From: Devosia sp.
GTDB lineage: Bacteria > Pseudomonadota > Alphaproteobacteria > Rhizobiales > Devosiaceae
Length of the DNA stretch: 5,781 nt
Assembly (NCBI GenBank): GCA_028290685.1
Contig: JAQGJI010000174.1
Location: 1 to 5,781, forward strand
Direction: 5' to 3'
A program made the translations under genes and the position numbers. Positions 1 to 5,562 of the stretch are shown piece after piece; the first letter of the stretch is position 1; each line of letters begins with the position of its first letter. The notes under the pieces are model-generated. The model was not told where the DNA came from and did not search any database. It worked only from the letters and a program-made list of their open reading frames with translations.

Positions 1-72
1 GAGTTCCGCCAGAAGCGCCAGCCCGTCATCGTCGGACGCGCTGTTGCTTTTGTCAGGTTCGGAGGAACGCAT
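1..72 (-). CDS. Possible 5' end of an unidentified gene, running off the left edge
   Basis: On the minus strand an ATG at 72-70 opens a frame that stays open to the window edge, giving 24 residues that begin MRSSEPDKSNSASDDDG. The start is acidic and polar and then becomes helical (LALLAEL). I recognise no family from this fragment. A GAGG lies only 2 bases before the ATG, too close for a good Shine-Dalgarno sequence. A TTG at 87-85 in the same frame is an alternative start, and a stop at 102-100 bounds the frame upstream. It follows the nucleoside hydrolase gene on the same strand after about 230 bases, so it could be the next gene of that unit or a chance frame. Confidence 0.3.
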   Translation of the reverse strand, partial: MRSSEPDKSNSASDDDGLALLAEL

Positions 73-259
73 GGCCTCGATCCACAAAATGAAGATGCAC
101 TATCACGGACAACCAGCCGCAGGGCAAGTTTGCCAGAGAGGCGCCAGCACGTTGGGTCTCTCAAGGTTGGGCCTGGATTTTTGGCTATCCGGCGTTTGCA
201 CCTGACGGTTCCGCATCAGCCCGCGTGCGTCCATCATGGTGTCGGTTACGTCGGGTGGC

Positions 260-291
260 TGGCGCTTTACCGAAGAACGGGCAAAGCGCCA
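260..291 (-). terminator. Inverted repeat after the nucleoside hydrolase gene, possible weak terminator
   Basis: TGGCGCTTT (260-268) and AAAGCGCCA (283-291) are perfectly complementary 9-base arms around a 14-base loop. The hairpin begins 9 bases past the TAA of the minus-strand nucleoside hydrolase gene, which is where a terminator would sit. There is no T-run after the stem on the minus strand, so it is not a canonical intrinsic terminator. It may be a 3'-end-stabilising hairpin or an assisted terminator. The rest of the 73-300 gap shows no convincing coding signal. Confidence 0.4.
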
Positions 292-300
292 CAAGTCCAG

Positions 301-1257
301 TTAGCGCCGCCCTGGCACGTAGGCCAGCGAGGCGGTGTAGAATTCCACGAGCCGATCGATGCGTGCTTCCTCGACGATGGTCACCATCGGGGTGCCCAGC
401 CGGCCTGAAGGATCAACCACGGTCATGCCCCGCGTGATGCCAGGCGCCAATGCCACGTCCATCGATGCGCGCAGCGACTTGGTCACGATGGAAGGATCAA
501 TCACCACCGCTGCCGCGAATGGATCGACGAAGCGGAACACATCGCCGCCCCCGTAGCTGGCATTGGTCTGGCGAGCGTGGTCGGCCAGCGCTTTGGAAAA
601 CGCCTTCTCGGGTCCCGCCGCAACCTTGAGCAGCGCCGCGTCGACGTCGGCCCCGCTCATATTGTGGGATACGCACGGCTCCCAAGGCACGACGACGATA
701 TCGAGGTCGGCCGAAAACACGATCGAGGCCGCTTCAGGGTCCGCAAAGATATTGAACTCGGCGGCCGGGGTGGTGTTGCCGCGGCCGTAAACCGTTGCCC
801 CCATGATGGTGAGCTGGCCAATGCCGTTGATGATGGCAGGCTCAAGCCTAAGTGCCAACGCCAGATTGGTCAGCGGACCGATCATCAGAAAATCGATCTT
901 TTCACCACGCCCGCCTGCCTCGCGGAAAGTTTGCCGCAAGAACCCGATCGCGTCCTGGCTGGCCGGGGATGCATTCTCCAATGGTCGCGGCGCACCGCCC
1001 AGCCCATCTTCGCCATGGATGTATTTGGCGTCGATGATTTTTTGCGTCAGGGGCCGGTCGGCCCCCTTGTGCACCGGAACGCCGGCACCGGCAATCGCCA
1101 GCGTGGACAGGATGTTGCGTGTCGCCGCGTCAAGACCCACATTGCCGAACACGGTGGTAATCGCATCGGGGGTGCGGCCATTGGCGATGAGCATCAACAG
1201 GGCCTGCGCATCGTCGACGCCCCCGTCAGTGTCCAGAATAAGTCGGTTGTTCGCCAA
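301..1257 (-). CDS. Inosine/uridine-preferring nucleoside hydrolase family protein
   Basis: The protein has 318 residues, the normal length for this family of Ca2+-dependent ribohydrolases, which split ribonucleosides into base and ribose in the cytoplasm for nucleoside salvage. The N-terminal signature is present as DTDGGVDDA (residues 9-17), with D11, D15 and D16 at the Ca2+/ribose-binding positions. Also present are N39 in the FGN motif, H81 in IHGEDGLGG, T130 in GPLTN, N161, and E167/N169 in AEFNI. The C-terminal Asp is D245 in VDPF, but the residue before it is Val244, where most members have His (HDP). The start is TTG, chosen because GAGAGG sits 8 bases upstream and the signature follows directly; there is no better ATG. 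No signal peptide is visible. The base specificity cannot be read from the sequence. The gene is divergent from the F420 operon and has no obvious functional link to it. Confidence 0.92.
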   Translation of the reverse strand: MANNRLILDTDGGVDDAQALLMLIANGRTPDAITTVFGNVGLDAATRNILSTLAIAGAGVPVHKGADRPLTQKIIDAKYIHGEDGLGGAPRPLENASPASQDAIGFLRQTFREAGGRGEKIDFLMIGPLTNLALALRLEPAIINGIGQLTIMGATVYGRGNTTPAAEFNIFADPEAASIVFSADLDIVVVPWEPCVSHNMSGADVDAALLKVAAGPEKAFSKALADHARQTNASYGGGDVFRFVDPFAAAVVIDPSIVTKSLRASMDVALAPGITRGMTVVDPSGRLGTPMVTIVEEARIDRLVEFYTASLAYVPGRR

Positions 1258-1265
1258 AGCAGTGG

Positions 1266-1271
1266 CCTCTC
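1266..1271 (-). promoter_or_regulatory. Ribosome binding site of the nucleoside hydrolase gene
   Basis: Read on the minus strand this is GAGAGG, 8 bases before the TTG at 1257-1255. It is the reason for accepting a TTG start for the nucleoside hydrolase. Confidence 0.7.
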
Positions 1272-1414
1272 GTGTTGGTTGAACCGGTCAGCCTGCTGCT
1301 GCCGGAAATGTCTGGCTCGACCCGATGACATCATAAGCCGGCGCTTGCAAGTGGCCGGCGTGGATGCATGGTTTGTCAGGGCAACGGTGGGGTTGGGACG
1401 GTCCGCTACCAAAT

Positions 1415-1443
1415 GGGCGGGTTGATGACCTGCCGCCCCGCCC
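1415..1443. repeat. GC-rich hairpin in the intergenic region
   Basis: GGGCGGG and CCCGCCC form perfect 7-base arms around a 15-base loop. No T-run follows on either strand, so this is not a standard intrinsic terminator. Its role is unknown, and in GC-rich DNA it may be chance. Confidence 0.3.
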
Positions 1444-1553
1444 GAAGCACTCAATCCGGAAATACGCGAACCCTGTCGCGCAGGCGAAACCGTCGAGTGC
1501 ATGTATGAACCCACCCGCTCGCCGCTGGTAGCCGGGCGTTCCGGACCGTCGCG

Positions 1554-1565
1554 GCGTTGCAACGC
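1554..1565. repeat. Perfect 12-bp palindrome GCGTTGCAACGC
   Basis: The palindrome has no central spacer and lies about 175 bases before the fgd start and about 300 bases from the nucleoside hydrolase start. It could be a distal regulator site, but its position relative to both genes is not that of a simple repressor site. Confidence 0.3.
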
Positions 1566-1694
1566 TCACCTGCGCCCACGAGCGCTGGTTTTGGTTGCCT
1601 CTCGCTTCTTGGGCCTGAGGGTTTGGTGAACGTTGCCCCCGGGCCAGTCCCGCCCTGCCGACTGGCAAAGTGCGCTACGAATCCGATGGACAAA

Positions 1695-1712
1695 TTTGAC
1701 CATCTGGTCAAA
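1695..1712. promoter_or_regulatory. 18-bp palindrome upstream of fgd, candidate operator
   Basis: TTTGACCA (1695-1702) and TGGTCAAA (1705-1712) are perfect 8-base inverted repeats around a 2-base centre (TC). The site ends 28 bases before the GTG start of fgd and 16 bases before its ribosome binding site. A TATTTT at 1715-1720 just downstream could be a -10 element, although no matching -35 at ideal spacing is clear. A dimeric repressor bound here would block the promoter of the whole operon. The TGACCA/TGGTCA half-sites would suit a helix-turn-helix dimer of GntR or TetR type, but the regulator's family is a guess, and no regulator gene lies within the window. Confidence 0.6.
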
Positions 1713-1728
1713 ACTATTTTCAGGGATC

Positions 1729-1736
1729 GGGGAGGA
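1729..1736 (+). promoter_or_regulatory. Ribosome binding site of fgd
   Basis: GGGGAGGA ends 4 bases before the GTG at 1741; its GGAGG core (1731-1735) has a 5-base spacer. It sets the start of fgd at GTG 1741 instead of the in-frame ATG at 1633, which would add 36 residues that do not look like the family. Confidence 0.85.
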
Positions 1737-1740
1737 AGAC

Positions 1741-2754
1741 GTGCGCTTCGGATACAAGGCCTCGGCAGAGCAGTTCGCGCCCAACACTTTGCTTCGGTTC
1801 GGGATCGAGGCCGAACAGGCCGGCTTCGATTCCGTCTGGGTCAGCGACCATTTCCAGCCCTGGAAACATACCGACGGCCACGCGCCTTTTGCCCCGGCCT
1901 GGATGGCGGCGCTTCTGGCCAGGACCGAGCGCGTCGTCGTCGGCACCTCCGTGCTCACCCCCACCTTCCGCCTCCATCCCTCGGTCGTTGCCCATGCCTT
2001 TGGCACCTTGGGCGCAATGTTCCCCGGCCGCGTCATTCTCGGCGTCGGCACCGGTGAATCCCTCAACGAAGTGCCCTCCACCGGCATGGCCTGGCCCGAA
2101 CTCAAGGAACGCTCCGCCCGCCTGCGCGAGGCGGTGGCCTTGATCCGGCGTTTGTGGAGCGAGGAGCGCGTCAGTTTCGAGGGCGAGTACTACAAGACGC
2201 AGAACGCTACGATATACGACAAGCCAGACCAGATGGTGCCGATCTATCTGGCCGCCGGCGGTCCGCTCAACGCCAAATATGCCGGCCGTGCTGGCGACGG
2301 CTTCATCTGCACATCGGGCAAGGGCGCCGAGCTTTACGTCGATCAGTTGCTGCCCAATGTCGCCCTTGGACGTTCGGAGTCCGACCTTGCCGGCAAGCCG
2401 TTCGAGCGCATGATAGAGGTCAAGGTTTCGTTCGACACCGACCATGAGCGCGCGCTCAACGACACACGAAGCTGGGCGGCGCTTTCCCTCAGCGCCGAGG
2501 AAAAGCATTCCATCGAAGACCCCGAGGAAATGGAGCGCCTGGCCGCCCAGTTGCCGATTGAGCGCATCGCCAAGCGCTGGATCGTGTCGAGCGATCCCGA
2601 GGAGCACGTCCGGGCGATCAAGGCCTATATCGACTATGGCTTCGATCATCTGGTGTTCCACGCACCGGGCGACGACCAGAGCCGGTTTGTGTCGCTGTAT
2701 TCCCAGCACATCCTGCCCCGGCTGCACGCCATCGCAGCCGAGCGGCAAGGCTGA
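1741..2754 (+). CDS. fgd: F420-dependent glucose-6-phosphate dehydrogenase
   Basis: This luciferase-like (TIM-barrel) cytoplasmic enzyme oxidises glucose-6-phosphate to 6-phosphogluconolactone and reduces coenzyme F420 to F420H2. From the GTG start it has 337 residues, almost the same as the mycobacterial Fgd1 (336), and it is collinear with it from GYKASAEQFAP onward. The catalytic set known from Mycobacterium tuberculosis Fgd1 is intact: E10, D36-H37, W41, T73 and E106 correspond to Glu13, Asp39-His40, Trp44, Thr76 and Glu109. The phosphate-binding K194, K255 and R279 match Lys198, Lys259 and Arg283. This separates it from the many F420- or FMN-dependent luciferase-like paralogues and supports true G6P specificity. 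It is the first gene of the operon, preceded by a strong ribosome binding site and an 18-bp palindrome. The close resemblance to an actinobacterial enzyme in an apparently Gram-negative host suggests lateral transfer. Confidence 0.95.
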   Translation: MRFGYKASAEQFAPNTLLRFGIEAEQAGFDSVWVSDHFQPWKHTDGHAPFAPAWMAALLARTERVVVGTSVLTPTFRLHPSVVAHAFGTLGAMFPGRVILGVGTGESLNEVPSTGMAWPELKERSARLREAVALIRRLWSEERVSFEGEYYKTQNATIYDKPDQMVPIYLAAGGPLNAKYAGRAGDGFICTSGKGAELYVDQLLPNVALGRSESDLAGKPFERMIEVKVSFDTDHERALNDTRSWAALSLSAEEKHSIEDPEEMERLAAQLPIERIAKRWIVSSDPEEHVRAIKAYIDYGFDHLVFHAPGDDQSRFVSLYSQHILPRLHAIAAERQG

Positions 2755-2764
2755 CGAGCACATC

Positions 2765-3601
2765 ATGGCTACACCGCGTTTCACAGTTTGGGGCGTAACG
2801 GGACTGCCGGAAATTGCCGCCGACGATGATCTGGTGGCCCTTATTGGCGACGCCGTCGACCGCCAGGCCGCCGGCGAGCCGGATGACAGGCTGCAGGATG
2901 GCGATATTCTGGTGGTCACGAGCAAGATTGTGTCCAAGGCCGAAGGACGACAGGTGCCGGCCGCTGACCGGGAAAAGGCCATTGCCCAGGATACCGTCCG
3001 GATCGTTGCCGAGCGTGTGCATCCAGGGGGCGTCACGCAAATCGTCGAGACCCACCACGGCCTGATCATGGCCGCGGCAGGCATTGACACCTCCAACGTC
3101 CCCGACGGCATCGCGCTGCGCCTGCCGGAGGACCCTGACCGGTCGGCGCACAGCTTGTGCGCAGGCTTGCGAAATCGCTTCAGCGTCAAACTGGGGCTCA
3201 TCATCACCGATACGCTGGGCCGCCCCTGGCGCGTTGGCCAGACCGATGTCGCCATCGGGGCGGCGGGCGTGCTCGTAAGCGACGATCTGCGCGGCGGTGT
3301 CGACGCCAATGGCCGCCCCCTGCAGGTCACCATCACCGTGCTTGCCGACGAACTGGCTGGAGCGGCGGATCTGGTCAAGGGCAAGGCCAGCGGGATCCCC
3401 GTTGCCGTAGTGCGTGGCCTTGCGCGCCTGGTCACCGATCTTGATGCGCCCGGCGCGCGCACGCTGGTGCGCTCGGTCGATGAAGACATGTTCCGCTTCG
3501 GCTCTGCCGAAGCCTATCGCCTGGGCTATGACGCAGCCCTCGCCGAGCGGCGCGACGGCGGGCAGTCGCCAACAAAACGCCATGAGCAGCATCAGGATTA
3601 A
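2765..3601 (+). CDS. cofE: Coenzyme F420-0:L-glutamate ligase (free-standing CofE)
   Basis: This is a GTP-dependent ligase that adds L-glutamate, and further gamma-linked glutamates, to F420-0 to make the F420 used by enzymes. It has 278 residues. CofE motifs are present in order: DGDILVVTSKIVSKAEGR (45-62), AAAGIDTSNVPDG (103-115), LPEDPDRSA (120-128), ITDTLGRPWRVGQTDVAIG (147-165), then the LADELAGAADLVKGKASGIP block near the C-terminal third. D108 and D149 sit in the motifs that carry the metal-binding aspartates of archaeal CofE. It corresponds to the N-terminal domain of actinobacterial FbiB. The C-terminal nitroreductase-like domain of FbiB, which reduces dehydro-F420-0, is absent; instead there is a short polar tail rich in R, E, Q and H. 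The gene starts 10 bases after fgd with only a weak ribosome binding site (ACGAG), suggesting coupling to fgd translation. Confidence 0.95.
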   Translation: MATPRFTVWGVTGLPEIAADDDLVALIGDAVDRQAAGEPDDRLQDGDILVVTSKIVSKAEGRQVPAADREKAIAQDTVRIVAERVHPGGVTQIVETHHGLIMAAAGIDTSNVPDGIALRLPEDPDRSAHSLCAGLRNRFSVKLGLIITDTLGRPWRVGQTDVAIGAAGVLVSDDLRGGVDANGRPLQVTITVLADELAGAADLVKGKASGIPVAVVRGLARLVTDLDAPGARTLVRSVDEDMFRFGSAEAYRLGYDAALAERRDGGQSPTKRHEQHQD

Positions 3602-3604
3602 ATC

Positions 3605-4543
3605 ATGCACATGTTTGCCCGCCTTGCCGTCTTGAGCTTTGCAGCGCTCGCCTTCACCCCCGCCCATGCTCAGACCACTTATCCCCTGGCCGTCGAAAAC
3701 TGCGGCTTTTCCCTTGAACTGACGGCCCCGCCCCGGCGCGTCGTCACCATCAAGTCAACTGCGACCGAGATGCTGCTGGCCCTTGGCCTGGGCGACACAA
3801 TCGTTGGGGTCGGCTTTCAGGACGCTCCCGTGCCCCCGCAATGGGCGATGGACCTCCCAGTTCTTTCCGACAAACTTCCCTCCCAGGAAGTCGTGCTCGC
3901 GACGGAGCCGGACTTTGTTTACGCCGGCTGGGAGAGCAATTTCGCCGCCGATGGCGCAGGCGAACGGCCAACGCTGTCCGCGCTCGGGATTGCCAGCTAT
4001 GTTGCCCCTGCCGCGTGCCGCAGCATCAAACCTGCCAAGCTCACCTTTGACGGGCTGTTCGCCCAGATTGCCGAAATCGGCACGATCTTTGATGCCGAGG
4101 AGGCTGCCGATACGCTGATCGTGGAACAAAAGGCGCAACTGGCAAGTGTCACCCCCGATCCGCGCGGCCTCACCGCGCTCTGGTATTCCTCTGGCACCAA
4201 GGCCCCCTATGTGGGGGCCGGCAGCAATGCGCCTGCCATGATGATGGAGGCGCTGGGCCTTGATAACATCATGGCTGGTCAGGACGATGGCTGGATTTCG
4301 GCAAGCTGGGAGGCCATTGTCGATGCCAATCCGAACGTGATCATCCTTGTCGATGCCAGCTGGAACTCGGCCCAGCAAAAGAAAACGCTTCTGGCCGAGA
4401 ACCCCATCACCAGCCGGCTCGATGCGGTGATCAACCAGCGTTATCTTGTGGTGCCTTTCCCGGCCTCCGAGGCCGGCGTGCGCAATGCAGGCGCCGTGGT
4501 CGACATGGCGGCACAGCTCGCGGCACTCGACTTTGCCCCGTGA
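3605..4543 (+). CDS. Periplasmic substrate-binding protein, proposed F420-0 ABC importer
   Basis: The protein has 312 residues and belongs to the BtuF/FecB-type fold of binding proteins that deliver chelates and large cofactors to FecCD-type permeases. The N-terminus is a Sec signal peptide: short basic start, hydrophobic core (about residues 7-18), predicted cleavage after A20-H21-A22. There is no lipobox, so the mature protein is free in a periplasm. The VENCGF start, RRVVTIKSTATEMLLALGLG (44-63), DDGWISASWE (227-236), LVDASWN (248-254) and PASEAGVRNA (286-295) resemble, from memory, the proposed F420-0 binding family (TIGR03868). The only two cysteines, C33 and C138, both in the exported part, could form a disulfide. 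AGGA 7 bases upstream supports the ATG at 3605, 3 bases after cofE. The fold is certain; F420-0 as ligand is inferred from family resemblance and from fgd-cofE next door. Cobamide or siderophore uptake is the alternative. Confidence 0.88.
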   Translation: MHMFARLAVLSFAALAFTPAHAQTTYPLAVENCGFSLELTAPPRRVVTIKSTATEMLLALGLGDTIVGVGFQDAPVPPQWAMDLPVLSDKLPSQEVVLATEPDFVYAGWESNFAADGAGERPTLSALGIASYVAPAACRSIKPAKLTFDGLFAQIAEIGTIFDAEEAADTLIVEQKAQLASVTPDPRGLTALWYSSGTKAPYVGAGSNAPAMMMEALGLDNIMAGQDDGWISASWEAIVDANPNVIILVDASWNSAQQKKTLLAENPITSRLDAVINQRYLVVPFPASEAGVRNAGAVVDMAAQLAALDFAP

Positions 4544-5562
4544 CGCAAGATGGCCAGCCGACGCTTTGGACGCTTGGACTAGCGCTTTGGATACTGCTCC
4601 TGGCCAGCGCCGTTCTGGCCGTGGTTTTCGGCCCTGCCAATATCGCCCCGTTCGAAGTGTGGCAAACCATAGCCCATCATCTGGGCTTTGCTGCCGGCGA
4701 CCCGGTGTCCCGCCTGCGTGACGCAATCATCTGGGATTTGCGCGTCCCGCGCGTGCTGGTTGCCGCGGGGATCGGTGCTGGCCTTGCGCTTTGTGGGGCG
4801 GTCATGCAGGCGCTGACACGCAATCCCCTCGCCGATCCCTACCTGCTGGGGCTTTCGGCCGGAGCGTCACTGGGCGCTGTCGTGTTCCTGCTCGCCGGCG
4901 CAACCTTTCTGATGCCGCTGGGCGCCTTCATGGGCTCGGGCGCTGCGATGGCATTGACGCTGCTGGTCACCCAGGCCCTGGGTGGCGCCAGCCCTGCCCG
5001 CGCCGTCCTGGCAGGTATTGCGATTTCGGCGCTCGCGGCGGCCGCCACCTCGTTCCTCATCTTCTGGTCGGCAACGGGCGACTCCTACCGTGAAATCCTC
5101 AGCTGGCTCATGGGATCGCTCAGCGGCGCCCTCTGGAGCGATGCGCTGCTGGTGCTGGCTGCAGTTATCCTTCTGGGCCTTCCCGTGCTCCTGTCCGGCC
5201 GCTCGCTCGATGCCTTTGCCTTTGGCGACAACGCCGCTGCCAGCCTCGGCGTCGATGTTGCGCGGCTGCGCTGGCTGTTGCTGGGCGGCACGGCGCTGTT
5301 GACCGGCGTCCTTGTGTCCATTGGTGGCGCCATCGGCTTTGTCGGGCTTATCGTGCCCCATGTCGTTCGCCTCCTGTTTGGCTCGCGCCACCGCATGCTC
5401 CTGCCGCTGTCCATGCTGCTCGGGGCCATCTTCATGATCTGGTCCGACACGGCCGCGAGAAGCCTTTTCGCACCGCGTGAACTGCCCGTCGGTATCATAA
5501 CGGCGCTGCTGGGCGCGCCGATCTTCATCCTCGTGCTGCTGCGCTACAGGCGCATGACGTGA
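4540..5562 (+). CDS. FecCD/BtuC-type permease, proposed F420-0 ABC importer
   Basis: The protein has 340 residues and is an inner-membrane permease of the type II importer family, which acts as a homodimer and usually has 10 transmembrane helices; about that many hydrophobic segments are visible. Family signatures are clear: RVPRVLVAAGIGAGLALCGAVMQ (split as 68-80 and 81-90), RNPLADPYLLG (94-104), IGFVGLIVPHVVR (265-277), HRMLLPLSMLLGA (284-296) and ELPVGIITALLGAPIF (314-329). The segment AFAFGDNAAASLGVD (225-239) matches the cytoplasmic loop that docks the ATPase. The GTG start overlaps the stop of the binding-protein gene by 4 bases (GTGA) and no Shine-Dalgarno sequence is apparent, so translation is probably coupled. 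Its partners are the genes on both sides. The substrate cannot be read from the sequence; F420-0 is inferred from the operon. Confidence 0.93.
   Translation: MTQDGQPTLWTLGLALWILLLASAVLAVVFGPANIAPFEVWQTIAHHLGFAAGDPVSRLRDAIIWDLRVPRVLVAAGIGAGLALCGAVMQALTRNPLADPYLLGLSAGASLGAVVFLLAGATFLMPLGAFMGSGAAMALTLLVTQALGGASPARAVLAGIAISALAAAATSFLIFWSATGDSYREILSWLMGSLSGALWSDALLVLAAVILLGLPVLLSGRSLDAFAFGDNAAASLGVDVARLRWLLLGGTALLTGVLVSIGGAIGFVGLIVPHVVRLLFGSRHRMLLPLSMLLGAIFMIWSDTAARSLFAPRELPVGIITALLGAPIFILVLLRYRRMT

Larger units (their letters stand above)
1258..1740. other. Long divergent intergenic region with several inverted repeats
   Basis: These 483 bases separate the two divergent transcription units. Open frames cross the region on both strands, but none gives a protein I recognise, and none has a clear ribosome binding site. 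Besides the 18-bp palindrome described separately, I see three structures. GCCGGC arms at 1337-1342 and 1354-1359 enclose the 8-bp palindrome CTTGCAAG (1344-1351). GGGCGGG (1415-1421) faces CCCGCCC (1437-1443) across 15 bases. GCGTTGCAACGC (1554-1565) is a perfect 12-bp palindrome. No tRNA, and no riboswitch class that I know, is evident. The length is generous for promoters alone, so a small RNA, a decayed gene or a dispersed repeat remain possible. Confidence 0.5.

Noticed and set aside
577..1425. Plus-strand open frame of 282 codons opposite the nucleoside hydrolase
   Set aside because: The minus-strand frame has all family motifs and a ribosome binding site; the plus frame has no recognisable domain.
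1194..1711. Overlapping minus-strand frames of 86-126 codons in the intergenic region
   Set aside because: No ribosome binding sites and no family resemblance; one overlaps the nucleoside hydrolase start. A gene remnant cannot be fully excluded, so the region is listed as a finding only.
1633..1740. In-frame upstream ATG that would lengthen fgd by 36 residues
   Set aside because: The extra residues do not resemble the family, and the strong GGAGG sits directly before GTG 1741, which gives the family's normal length and N-terminus.
1258..1740. Riboswitch or tRNA in the intergenic region
   Set aside because: No B12-box-like conserved core, no cloverleaf and no T-loop pattern could be found by eye.
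1720..3489. Long minus-strand open frame of 589 codons opposite fgd and cofE
   Set aside because: It is antisense to two well-recognised genes, has a low-complexity composition rich in R, S, A and P, and matches no family I know; it is a GC-rich shadow frame.
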